The position numbers were made by a program, and so were the translations under genes. Below, piece by piece: positions 1 through 7,059 of a stretch of DNA of 25,823 nt. Within the stretch, counting starts at the first letter, position 1. Each line of letters starts with the position of its first letter. This DNA is from JAZLIL01 sp045617405. Its GTDB lineage: Bacteria; Bacillota; Clostridia; Lachnospirales; Lachnospiraceae. The notes below the pieces were generated by a model that had not been told where the DNA came from, ran no database searches, and was given only the letters and a program-made list of their open reading frames with translations. The stretch spans positions 1 through 25,823 of the forward strand of contig JAZLIL010000005.1 of assembly GCA_045617405.1 (NCBI GenBank), read 5' to 3'.

Positions 1-33
1 TATGCCAAGTTAGCAGAGTATAAAAATGGCTGA
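1..33 (+). CDS. Possible C-terminal end of an upstream gene (partial)
   Basis: Frame 1 is open from the window edge to a TGA at 31-33 and would give the last ten residues YAKLAEYKNG. The other two forward frames are closed within the first 30 bases. The next gene starts 28 bases later, so a small operon with it is plausible. The fragment is too short to name, and the open frame could be chance. Confidence 0.25.
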   Translation, partial: YAKLAEYKNG

Positions 34-60
34 AACACTTGAAAATAAAGGAAAAAGCGT

Positions 61-519
61 ATGATTAGAGTATTATTCGTTTGCCACGGCAATATTTGTC
101 GTTCGACAATGGCGGAAGTGATGTTTTTAAACGAGATTGAAAGACGTGGTATTGCGGATCGGTTTTTTGTGGATTCCGCGGCAACGAGCAGCGAGGAAAT
201 CGGAAATCCCATGTACCCGCCGGCTGTGAGGGAGCTTGCGAAGCATGGAATGCGTCCGATTGGGCATCGTGCGCGCAGGATTACGGATGACGACTATGAC
301 GCTTTTGATTATCTGATCGGCATGGACAGCGAGAATCTGAAAAATATGAGACGCCGGTGGCCGGATGACGACGCCGGAAAGATCAGCCTGCTGCTTGATT
401 TCACGAGTTGGCCCAGGAGTGTGGCAGATCCCTGGTACACGGGAGATTTCGAAGCAACCTATCGCGATCTTTTGCAGGGGATAGAGGGCTTTCTGAAGCA
501 CCTTGGAATGAGCCGTTAA
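61..519 (+). CDS. Low-molecular-weight protein tyrosine phosphatase
   Basis: This cytoplasmic enzyme removes phosphate from protein phosphotyrosine by a cysteinyl-phosphate intermediate. The P-loop C-X5-R-S is at the expected N-terminal position (VCHGNICRS, nucleophile Cys8, Arg14), and the general acid lies in the DPWY loop near residue 123 (VADPWYTGDF). The length, 152 residues, is normal for the family. The ATG at 61 follows an AAAGGAAAAA purine stretch and is the only start that keeps the P-loop at residues 8-15. In Firmicutes such proteins often counter bacterial tyrosine kinases in capsule or stress signalling, but no kinase gene is next to it, so the substrate is unknown. Arsenate reductases share the fold; the intact DPWY and CHGNICRS motifs favour the phosphatase. 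Confidence 0.93.
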   Translation: MIRVLFVCHGNICRSTMAEVMFLNEIERRGIADRFFVDSAATSSEEIGNPMYPPAVRELAKHGMRPIGHRARRITDDDYDAFDYLIGMDSENLKNMRRRWPDDDAGKISLLLDFTSWPRSVADPWYTGDFEATYRDLLQGIEGFLKHLGMSR

Positions 520-521
520 AC

Positions 522-579
522 TTCGCGGCAAAGGGACTGCCTTCTAAGTACCCGGTCCAAGAGAATACGCTGCCGCGAA
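522..579. repeat. Nine-base inverted repeat just after the phosphatase gene
   Basis: TTCGCGGCA at 522-530 is the exact reverse complement of TGCCGCGAA at 571-579, with 40 bases between. It starts two bases after the phosphatase stop codon. There is no T-run after the right arm, so it is not a standard terminator; it could cap the 3' end of the mRNA or be a protein site. The rest of 580-774 contains no gene I can support. Confidence 0.45.
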
Positions 580-644
580 CTTCCACGCCCCGACACGCGA
601 GCCAAAGATTGCCCGATTCGGTTACATGGTTTTCTTCCCTGCAT

Positions 645-695
645 TTGCAAAAATCGCAAATATATATAGATATATATGTAAATATGGTATATGAT
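645..695 (+). promoter_or_regulatory. AT-alternating tract, probable promoter region of the DUF362 gene
   Basis: A TTGCAA at 645-650 is followed by a run of alternating A and T (about 660-678) and then TATGAT at 690-695. None of the possible -35/-10 pairs has both good boxes and a 16-18 base spacing, so the exact promoter is not fixed. The tract is markedly more AT-rich than its surroundings and may be bent or easily melted. The next gene starts at 775. Confidence 0.3.
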
Positions 696-774
696 AGCCA
701 TGTGTGATGTCTTTTCAAGATGACCCTCTGGACCACAAGCTTCGGCAGGGGAATACGAGGGGGAGTCTTAATAC

Positions 775-1950
775 ATGATTAGAAGAATGGATTATGATAT
801 GGGTGAGAAAACAAGGGTAATCCTCATTCCCTGCGAGAGCTATGATGAGGAATTGGTATATGAAAAGATGAAGCGCGGCATCGAACTCCTCGGTGGGATA
901 GAGCAGTTTGTTAAGCGAAATGAGAAGATACTTGTAAAGCCGAATTTCCTGCTTGCCGCGGAAGCAGACAGAACTGTCACAACCAATCCGGCAGTAATCA
1001 GGGGAATGCTCCGAATCCTTCAGGAGAGCGGATGCACTCAGGTGAAGTTTGGAGATTCGCCGGGACACGGAAGCTGCAAGGCAGCTGTTGATATGCTTGG
1101 CATCAATCCGAACGGCGAGACTTTCGGCGCCGTGGTTGCGGATATGTCGCAGGAGACAAAAGTAGAATTCCCTGAGGGCAAGACCTGTAAGGAGTTCTTC
1201 TTTGCGCAGGAGGTTGTCTGGGCGGATGCAATTATCAATCTTTGCAAGATGAAAACGCACGCCCTGGAAAGAATCACCGGCGGCGTAAAAAATCTCTACG
1301 GACTTGTCTGTGGATACAGAAAGGCAGCAGGTCATGTTTCCTATCCCAATGAGGGGATTTTTGCCAGAATGCTCGTCGACATTCACAGGTGCGTTAAGCC
1401 GAGGCTCCATATCATGGATGGCATTGCCGCCATGGAGGGCAATGGTCCTAATGCCGGCGTCAGAACGGATATGAAGGTTCTGCTTTTCTCAGCAGATCCT
1501 GTTGCACTTGATACGGTATTTTGCAATCTCATCGATTTAAATCCCAAGGCTGTACCTACGAATGTTCACGGCGAGGCAATGGGAATTGGAACATGCGACA
1601 ACAGTAGAATCGAGATAATCGGAGAAAACGGAGAGGTCTTTTCAAAGGAGGAGGTCCTTAAGCGCTATGGGAATCCGAATTTTGATGTTCAGCGAGGAGA
1701 GAAGCATTCAGGTTTTCTTGCAAAGTACGCGAGTCTAGCACAGAAGGTTGCAAAGCGCCCGACAATAAACAAGGACAAGTGTGTCAAGTGCGGAGTGTGC
1801 GTTTCGCATTGTCCCGTTGAAGGCAAGGCTATAAGCTTTAAAAATGGCCGGGATCTTCCGCCTGTCTACGATTACTCAAAATGCATCAGATGTTATTGCT
1901 GCCAGGAGATGTGTCCGAAGTTCGCGATTGAAGTAAAAGGAAAGAAGTAG
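775..1950 (+). CDS. DUF362 family protein with C-terminal 8-iron ferredoxin domain
   Basis: The first 300 or so residues match the DUF362 fold in my reading (VKPNFL, KFGDSPGHGS, NLCKMKTHALERITGGVKNLYG, DPVALDT). The last 60 residues carry two [4Fe-4S] motifs: C-x2-C-x2-C-x3-CP (CVKCGVCVSHCP) and a second one (CIRCYCCQEMCP). The protein is soluble, with no signal peptide or membrane helix. DUF362 proteins are common in anaerobes and are presumed electron carriers or redox enzymes, but the reaction is not known to me. The ATG at 775 is supported by GAGGGGGAG about 10 bases upstream; ATGs at 787 and 799 are alternatives. It ends 20 bases from a convergent radical-SAM gene with no terminator visible between them. 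Confidence 0.85.
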   Translation: MIRRMDYDMGEKTRVILIPCESYDEELVYEKMKRGIELLGGIEQFVKRNEKILVKPNFLLAAEADRTVTTNPAVIRGMLRILQESGCTQVKFGDSPGHGSCKAAVDMLGINPNGETFGAVVADMSQETKVEFPEGKTCKEFFFAQEVVWADAIINLCKMKTHALERITGGVKNLYGLVCGYRKAAGHVSYPNEGIFARMLVDIHRCVKPRLHIMDGIAAMEGNGPNAGVRTDMKVLLFSADPVALDTVFCNLIDLNPKAVPTNVHGEAMGIGTCDNSRIEIIGENGEVFSKEEVLKRYGNPNFDVQRGEKHSGFLAKYASLAQKVAKRPTINKDKCVKCGVCVSHCPVEGKAISFKNGRDLPPVYDYSKCIRCYCCQEMCPKFAIEVKGKK

Positions 1951-1970
1951 CCTGAGGCTGCGATTGTGGG

Positions 1971-2957
1971 CTACACACCCTCGCACGAAAACGCCGGAAT
2001 GAAGCTTTCATCGGCGGTCTCGCCATCCTGGATGAAGGCATTTTCTACACCGAGCGAAACGGCGAAATCCAGTACGTTGTCGTACTCTTCTTCCGTCAGC
2101 TTTCGATTGATTTCGGGATAATCCGAAAGATCGGTGACGGGTGTAAACTGGTTCATGATGCTCAAATAAATGCTGTCACCGTAGGTCTCGAAGAGATATT
2201 TGATGATTCGCTTAGAATCGTCGGTGTGTGACGGGAGTACAAGGTGTCTTACGATGACACCTTTTTTTATTAAGCCTGACTCGGAAATATCAAGATCGTC
2301 CCCAAAAGGTTCCGAAGAGCCAAAGCTGCTCTTTGCGGCGCACAATTCGCCGGACACGGTACCTGCAAGGCCCGAATCTCCTTCAAAGACGCACTTAGGT
2401 TGCTGGCGGACCATTTCTGCAATTGCGGCTTGGGCTACCTTAAAATAGTCGGCGGCATTTGAGTAGCGTTTCGAGAGTGACGGATCATAGTATTTCATGT
2501 CAGGCAGATAGACATCAATAAGTCCGTCAAACATCCTTAATGTCTCGGGCTTTTCATATGACGAGGTATTGTAGACAAAAGGAAGCGTGAAGCCCTCCGA
2601 TTTAGCCTTCGAAATACAGGAGGCGATTGCAGGTGCAAAATGCGACGGCGTAACAAGATTGATGTTGTTGGCACCCTTATCCTGAAGCTCGAAGAATATC
2701 TCGACAAGGCGATCCGCGGTGATCAACCTGCCGTTTTTTGAAAGCGCGATGTCGTGGTTCTGACAGAAGACGCACTTAAGAGAACAGCCGGAGAAAAACC
2801 CCGTTCCCGAGCCTGCAGTCCCGGATATGCAGGGTTCCTCCCACATGTGAAGGGCCGCACGTGCACACATAATCACATCTGTCAGGCCGCAGTAGCCTGT
2901 TTTTCCGACAGTTCTGTCAATTTTGCAATTTCTCGGACAAAGATCACATTCAGACAT
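1971..2957 (-). CDS. Radical SAM protein of the PflX / COG1313 type
   Basis: This resembles proteins annotated as putative pyruvate-formate-lyase-activating enzymes, whose substrate is uncertain. The radical-SAM cluster motif C-x3-C-x2-C is at Cys58, Cys62 and Cys65 (GCSLKCVFCQN). A second cysteine set lies at the N terminus (Cys4, Cys7, Cys11, Cys23; CDLCPRNC then GYCG), typical of this group and likely to bind another metal centre. A KKGVIVRHLVLPSH segment is characteristic. Before it sits an apparent extra stretch of roughly 35 residues rich in Ser, Gly and acidic residues (about residues 187-224), which I do not expect in the family. An in-frame TTG precedes the ATG at 2957; the ATG is preferred because GAGGTG stands five bases upstream. 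It is divergent from glgB and has its own promoter at 3032-3060. Confidence 0.85.
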   Translation of the reverse strand: MSECDLCPRNCKIDRTVGKTGYCGLTDVIMCARAALHMWEEPCISGTAGSGTGFFSGCSLKCVFCQNHDIALSKNGRLITADRLVEIFFELQDKGANNINLVTPSHFAPAIASCISKAKSEGFTLPFVYNTSSYEKPETLRMFDGLIDVYLPDMKYYDPSLSKRYSNAADYFKVAQAAIAEMVRQQPKCVFEGDSGLAGTVSGELCAAKSSFGSSEPFGDDLDISESGLIKKGVIVRHLVLPSHTDDSKRIIKYLFETYGDSIYLSIMNQFTPVTDLSDYPEINRKLTEEEYDNVLDFAVSLGVENAFIQDGETADESFIPAFSCEGV

Positions 2958-3031
2958 CAAATCACCTCTTCGTTAAGCCCGCCCGGAGAGCCGGTACCAT
3001 CTTACAAACGTTGCTTTACACTGTTCATCTC

Positions 3032-3060
3032 AGTATAGAAAAGGCGCTTGATCAAGTCAA
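3032..3060 (-). promoter_or_regulatory. Promoter of the radical-SAM gene
   Basis: Read leftward, TTGACT (3055-3060) and TATACT (3032-3037) are separated by exactly 17 bases. The spacer contains the perfect palindrome CTTGATCAAG (3047-3056), well placed for a repressor. The -35 lies inside the first copy of a 68-base duplication. Confidence 0.7.
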
Positions 3061-3174
3061 CATTAACCCGGCGTTTCTGCATTTAATTGAGCGTTGACTA
3101 TTTTGCAAAAGGCGCTTGATCAAGTCAACATTAACCCGGCGTTTCTGCATTTAATTGTGTGTTGACTATTTTTC
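3039..3174. repeat. 68-bp tandem duplication between two divergent genes
   Basis: Unit 1 is 3039-3106 and unit 2 is 3107-3174, with 65 of 68 bases identical (differences GAGCG/GTGTG and TTTTGC/TTTTTC near the unit ends). Each unit carries a CTTGATCAAG palindrome (3047-3056; 3115-3124), an AGTCAA that is a leftward -35, and a TTGACT that is a rightward -35. Only the outer copies are joined to good -10 boxes: leftward from unit 1, rightward from unit 2. Confidence 0.92.
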
Positions 3175-3190
3175 ACAAATACCGTATGCT
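3162..3190 (+). promoter_or_regulatory. Promoter of glgB
   Basis: TTGACT (3162-3167) and TATGCT (3185-3190) are 17 bases apart, which predicts a start of transcription near 3197. The -35 belongs to unit 2 of the duplication; the -10 lies just outside it. Because transcription should begin near 3197, the longer reading frame opening at 3159 cannot be the true start of glgB. Confidence 0.7.
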
Positions 3191-3242
3191 TAATACGACA
3201 AATGTGTATTTTTCATACAATGCCCGAAAAGGAATTACAAAA

Positions 3243-5204
3243 ATGGCAAAAAAGATAAATGAAGTTGAGTACTTTACAGAATATGATGCATATCTCTTCC
3301 ATGGGGGAGAACATTTTTCGCTGTATCAAAAGATGGGAGCCCACATCTGCAAGCGCGGGAAAGAAAAGGGAACCATGTTTACTCTCTGGGCACCAAAAGC
3401 AAAGGAAGTCAGCGTCCTGACTGACGGGAACGGTTGGAATCCCACGTCGGACTACATGAACAGATCGGACAACGGTGTCTGGGAACTTTTTATCCCGGGA
3501 GCCTGTGAAGGCACACTTTACAAGTATTCTGTTCTCGGCGCGGACGGCATCAGGCGCGAGAAGGCGGATCCGTTTGCATTTCGCGCAGAGCTTCGTCCAA
3601 AGACAGCTTCGGTTGTGTGCCCGCTCGATTCCTACACCTGGCATGACCGCAAGTACATGAACCATCGAAGCAACAAGGACGTTCTTGATAAGCCCATGTC
3701 TGTCTACGAGGTTCATCTCGGTTCGTGGAAGAAGGATTTCGGCCGCGGAGAGGACGGGTTCCTGAATTACAGGGAGCTTGCGCCGCTTCTTTCGGAGTAC
3801 GTTGAATTCATGGGTTACACGCATGTAGAACTCATGGGAATTTGCGAGCATCCCTTCGACGGCTCGTGGGGCTATCAGGTGACGGGCTATTTTGCACCGA
3901 CAAGCCGTTACGGCACGCCCGACGATTTCAGATTCCTTGTCGATCATTTGCATCAGCACGGCATCGGTGTGATTATTGACTGGGTTCCCGCACACTTTCC
4001 GAAGGATGCTTTCGGTCTTGAAATGTTTGACGGAACACCTGCCTATGAATATGAAGACCCCCTTAGGGCAGAATTCCCGGAGTGGGGTACTAAGGCTTTT
4101 GACCATGGGAAACATGAGGTTCAGTGCTTCCTTATATCAAGTGCTGTCTATCTGATTAAAGAATTCCATGCGGATGCTTTGCGCGTTGATGCGGTAGCAT
4201 CTCTTTTCTACAATAATTTCTCAAGGTCCGAATGGCGTCCCAACATATACGGTGGGAACGACAATCTTGAGGGAATGGGCTTTCTTAGAAAGCTCAATCA
4301 TGCCGTAAAGAATCAGACAGACGGATATCTGATTGCCGAGGACTCCTCGGTGGTTGGAGGTGTGACCAAGGGTGAGGATTACGGCGGCTTCGGTTTCATG
4401 CTCAAGTGGAACATGGGCTGGATGAACGACACGCTCAAATATGTTGGGAAGGACCCGATTTATCGCGGTTGGCATCACGGGGAGATTACTCACATCATTG
4501 ATTATGCATTTTCTGAGAATTTCTGCCTGGTGCTTTCTCATGACGAGGTGGTTCATCTCAAGCATTCGATGCTTGAAAAGTTCCCGGGTTCTCTGCAGGA
4601 TAAGCTTGGCGGTCTGAAAACGCTTTACACAAACATGATGACGTTTCCCGGAAAAAAGCTTCTTTTTATGGGGCAGGAATTCGCTGAAGACAGAGAGTGG
4701 GACGAGAAGAGGGAAATAAACTGGGGGCTCGCAAGTGACATGGGTCATCGAGACGTCATGCTCTGCTACAGGGATCTTTTGAAGCTCTACAGAAAGTATC
4801 CGTGCCTGTATTCAGATTCCATGAATCCGACAACGTTTGAGTGGGTTAACGCTTCGGACGCATACAGAAGTACCTTCAGCTTCATCAGAAGAAATCCCTG
4901 GAACTACGAGGGTGCACTGCTTGTTATCTGTAATTACTCACCCTGCCGATATGATTTCTACAGCTGTGGAATCCCGGAAGCAGGTCTTTATAAGCGGGTT
5001 TTTAGTACCTATGACAACCTCCCCGGAGAGGGAGGTCCCGGTGAAGTCGGTGATATCGTTCCCCTCGAGGCGGCAAACGAAGCCTGCGACGGATATGAAT
5101 ACCGAATTACCTATAACCTCCGTCCTTACGAGTCGGTAATCTTTGAACTGCCTTCAAAGCCGAAGAAAAGGAAAAACAGAAGTGAAGCAAAAGAAAACAA
5201 CTGA
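3243..5204 (+). CDS. glgB: 1,4-alpha-glucan branching enzyme
   Basis: GlgB cuts alpha-1,4-glucan chains and rejoins them by alpha-1,6 links, forming glycogen branches in the cytoplasm. An N-terminal CBM48-type domain (about residues 30-130, FTLWAPKAKEVSVLTDGN) precedes a GH13 barrel. The four conserved regions are visible: DWVPAHF near 246, RVDAV with nucleophile Asp316, AEDSS with acid/base Glu366, and SHDE with Asp434. A beta-sandwich and a basic tail (SKPKKRKNR) close the 653-residue protein, a normal length. The ATG at 3243 is chosen because AAAAGGA lies about 11 bases upstream and the promoter ends near 3190; the in-frame ATG further upstream would place codons inside the promoter. No other glg gene is next to it, which is unusual since glgB is often clustered with glgCDAP. 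Confidence 0.95.
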   Translation: MAKKINEVEYFTEYDAYLFHGGEHFSLYQKMGAHICKRGKEKGTMFTLWAPKAKEVSVLTDGNGWNPTSDYMNRSDNGVWELFIPGACEGTLYKYSVLGADGIRREKADPFAFRAELRPKTASVVCPLDSYTWHDRKYMNHRSNKDVLDKPMSVYEVHLGSWKKDFGRGEDGFLNYRELAPLLSEYVEFMGYTHVELMGICEHPFDGSWGYQVTGYFAPTSRYGTPDDFRFLVDHLHQHGIGVIIDWVPAHFPKDAFGLEMFDGTPAYEYEDPLRAEFPEWGTKAFDHGKHEVQCFLISSAVYLIKEFHADALRVDAVASLFYNNFSRSEWRPNIYGGNDNLEGMGFLRKLNHAVKNQTDGYLIAEDSSVVGGVTKGEDYGGFGFMLKWNMGWMNDTLKYVGKDPIYRGWHHGEITHIIDYAFSENFCLVLSHDEVVHLKHSMLEKFPGSLQDKLGGLKTLYTNMMTFPGKKLLFMGQEFAEDREWDEKREINWGLASDMGHRDVMLCYRDLLKLYRKYPCLYSDSMNPTTFEWVNASDAYRSTFSFIRRNPWNYEGALLVICNYSPCRYDFYSCGIPEAGLYKRVFSTYDNLPGEGGPGEVGDIVPLEAANEACDGYEYRITYNLRPYESVIFELPSKPKKRKNRSEAKENN

Positions 5205-5272
5205 GCCGAATTTCGCGTTGATAAAGAAACTGCCGGGTATTCGGAAAAGTAGCAAATAGCAGGAGAAACAAA

Positions 5273-5315
5273 AAGCAGGAAAGTCCTTTTCGGATTTTCC
5301 TGCTTCTGTTTTTTT
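5273..5315. terminator. Bidirectional rho-independent terminator between glgB and the DASS transporter
   Basis: Arms 5273-5286 and 5292-5305 form a 14-bp stem with one G-U pair and a five-base loop, followed on the + strand by CTG and seven T. On the minus strand the stem is followed by TTTTTGTTT, so it can also end the leftward transporter mRNA. The genes are convergent, which fits. Confidence 0.9.
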
Positions 5316-5326
5316 GCTGATGTGCA

Positions 5327-6733
5327 TCAGACACATCCGAGAAGCGCTACTCCGCCGGGGATAAGAAGCCCGACGATAACTGCGATGATGATAGAAATCG
5401 GGACACCGGACTTTAACATGTCGCCGAAGCTGTAATAGCCGAACTTGTAGGTGAACATTGGAACTGCGTCTGTCGGCAGAACAAATGTGACAGCGCTCCA
5501 GAAGGAGACGAGGATTGCGGCTGAGACGGGATTGATTCCGCACATGAGAGCCAGGTCGACGATTGGAACAACCGCAAGACCCGCAACAGCAGGACCTGAA
5601 GGAATGAGGACATGAATGATGCAGACAAGGAAGGAGATGAGCAGGAATACTGCTGTGGGGCTCCAGCTTACAGCACCACCGAGTGTTACGCTGATAAGCC
5701 AGGTTGCTGCGCCGGTTCCGAGAGCCGCGTCAGCAAGAGCACCTACCGAACCAACCATGAAGCTTGCATCCCAGCCACCCTTTTGCGAGTAATCTTCCCA
5801 TGTAAGAACGTTGATGCCGGGGAACATGAAGAGACATGTACCTGCAAGAGCAACGCAGGTGGTGTTCAGAACGGGAATCCATGAGGAAGCAATCCATGCG
5901 ATAAACATGAGTCCGACGATGACAAGAGTCTTGATTTCTCTTGTTGTGAGAGAACCGTTGCCGTGAACCATTTCCTTTGCCTTGGCAACAGCTTCGTCGC
6001 TGACTTCTTCAGGCTTGTGAACTCTTGTAATCCAGAACGCAACGAGAATCGTTACGATGAATCCGATAGGATAACCCTGAATCATCCACTGAAGGAATGT
6101 TACGGGATGACCGGTCTGAGCAAGGTAGTTCATGGCGATGATGTTTGTGGGGCCGCCGGCAGGCGTCATGTAGCCGCCGATAACACTGCCTGCGGGGATT
6201 GCAATCATCAGGCACTTGCCGAGGTTTGATGAACCGGGCTTGGGATCTCCGTTAGCCTTGAGAACCGCAATTCCAAGTGAAGCAAAAAGCGCACATGTCG
6301 GAATGTTTGACATAATCGATGACAGAAGAGCTGTTCCGCATGCGAAGCCGATAACGAGCTTCACGGGAGATTTCTTCGCCCAGGTCATGATAAGACCCGC
6401 TATTCGTGTCGGAATAGTGGTCGATGCCATAGCTGTCGTGATGGACATGGTACCAACCATGAAGAAGAATACGCTGCCGCCAAATCCCTTGAACATGTCG
6501 TTTGCTGTCATGACCTTCATGAAAACAAGCAATGCTGCAAGGAAGATGCCTGTTACAGCCATGTTCATGGCTTCTCCGATCCAAAGAACAAGTGCTGCAA
6601 GAATGATGCCGAAGGACTGCATTCCCTGCCTTGAAAGACCTTCCGGAAGTGGAAGAACACAGGATGCGATGATCAGAACTGCGGCAATTACGAGCAGGAA
6701 TGGTTTCCTGCTGCTTTTCTTTTCTGTTGCCAT
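5327..6733 (-). CDS. DASS / SLC13 family sodium-coupled anion transporter
   Basis: An inner-membrane protein of 468 residues with about 11-12 hydrophobic helices and the internal two-fold repeat of divalent-anion:sodium symporters (dicarboxylates, sulfate and similar). First-half marks are IGEAMNMAVTGIFLAALL, SNIPTCALFASLG (142-154) and YMTPAGGPTNIIAMNYL; second-half marks are IPSGPAVAGLAVVPIVDL (378-395) and LPTDAVPMFTYKFGYYSF. The SNT motifs that bind sodium and substrate carboxylate in the family appear as SNI(P)T and SGP, so ion coupling or substrate may differ. ATG 6733 is preceded by AGAGGAG. It is transcribed alone from a promoter at 6794-6822. The substrate cannot be read from the sequence. 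Confidence 0.85.
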   Translation of the reverse strand: MATEKKSSRKPFLLVIAAVLIIASCVLPLPEGLSRQGMQSFGIILAALVLWIGEAMNMAVTGIFLAALLVFMKVMTANDMFKGFGGSVFFFMVGTMSITTAMASTTIPTRIAGLIMTWAKKSPVKLVIGFACGTALLSSIMSNIPTCALFASLGIAVLKANGDPKPGSSNLGKCLMIAIPAGSVIGGYMTPAGGPTNIIAMNYLAQTGHPVTFLQWMIQGYPIGFIVTILVAFWITRVHKPEEVSDEAVAKAKEMVHGNGSLTTREIKTLVIVGLMFIAWIASSWIPVLNTTCVALAGTCLFMFPGINVLTWEDYSQKGGWDASFMVGSVGALADAALGTGAATWLISVTLGGAVSWSPTAVFLLISFLVCIIHVLIPSGPAVAGLAVVPIVDLALMCGINPVSAAILVSFWSAVTFVLPTDAVPMFTYKFGYYSFGDMLKSGVPISIIIAVIVGLLIPGGVALLGCV

Positions 6734-6793
6734 TGTTTTTCTCCTCTTACATTATACTTTTTCTCATACATATGTCCGCTATCGGACTTATTA

Positions 6794-6822
6794 ATTCTAC
6801 TATTCCGTGTTAATTAAGTCAA
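6794..6822 (-). promoter_or_regulatory. Promoter of the DASS transporter gene
   Basis: Read leftward, TTGACT (6817-6822) and TAGAAT (6794-6799) are 17 bases apart. The predicted mRNA begins near 6787, at a small hairpin GTCCG-CTAT-CGGAC (6774-6787), which would cap the 5' end. Confidence 0.7.
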
Positions 6823-6890
6823 CTTCCGTTACAAAAACAGCACAGATATCGTGAAAAAGAACGGCCCCGACTCGTTATTTTCGAAAAATC

Positions 6891-6919
6891 TTGCAATTGG
6901 GTTTTTGTGCTGTTATTAT
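6891..6919 (+). promoter_or_regulatory. Promoter of the BMP/ABC nucleoside operon
   Basis: TTGCAA (6891-6896) and TATTAT (6914-6919) are 17 bases apart, with an extended -10 TG at 6911-6912. A nine-base inverted repeat, AACAGCACA (6836-6844) and TGTGCTGTT (6906-6914), has its right arm over the extended -10 and its left arm about 50 bases upstream of the -35, so it may serve a regulator. Transcription should start near 6926. Confidence 0.6.
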
Positions 6920-6927
6920 TTTTTATT

Positions 6928-7044
6928 GAGAAAAGCGGTCGTTGATGACGGACGTTTTTCTCAAAAGTGTCGCGTACAGAAAGAGAGAAGAGGAATAGTG
7001 TGAAAAACATTTCATCACTATCTGTGCCGCCAACCTAAGGCGGC
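6928..7044 (+). ncRNA. Structured 5' leader of the ABC operon (three hairpins)
   Basis: The predicted mRNA leader, about 134 bases, holds three hairpins in a row. Hairpin 1 pairs GAGAAAAGCG (6928-6937) with CGTTTTTCTC (6953-6962) with one G-U pair. Hairpin 2 pairs ATAGTGTGAAA (6995-7005) with TTTCA and CACTAT (7010-7014, 7016-7021), an 11-bp stem with one bulged T and an AACA loop. Hairpin 3 pairs GCCGCC (7026-7031) with GGCGGC (7039-7044) and ends five bases before the GGAG ribosome binding site. I do not recognise a known riboswitch; in particular the purine aptamer core is not evident. No T-run follows any hairpin, so regulation, if any, would be of translation or stability. Confidence 0.45.
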
Positions 7045-7059
7045 GGAATGGAGATTATT

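Noticed and set aside
715..1410. A 231-codon minus-strand frame over the DUF362 gene
   Set aside because: Antisense to a gene with good motifs; the product is rich in Cys, His and Ser without any domain.
3039..3174. A short CRISPR array
   Set aside because: Only two units of 68 bases with no variable spacers; the whole unit is duplicated and holds promoter elements.
3159..3242. A longer start for glgB
   Set aside because: It overlaps the TTGACT/TATGCT promoter, lacks a ribosome binding site, and the extra residues do not resemble the family.
3213..4115. A long open frame (300 codons) on the minus strand inside glgB
   Set aside because: It is antisense to clear GH13 motifs, shows no recognisable domain or ribosome binding site, and is explained by codon bias of glgB.
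6928..7044. A known purine riboswitch
   Set aside because: The conserved core of the purine aptamer and its loop-loop contact were not found, and there is no terminator or clear sequestering of the ribosome binding site.
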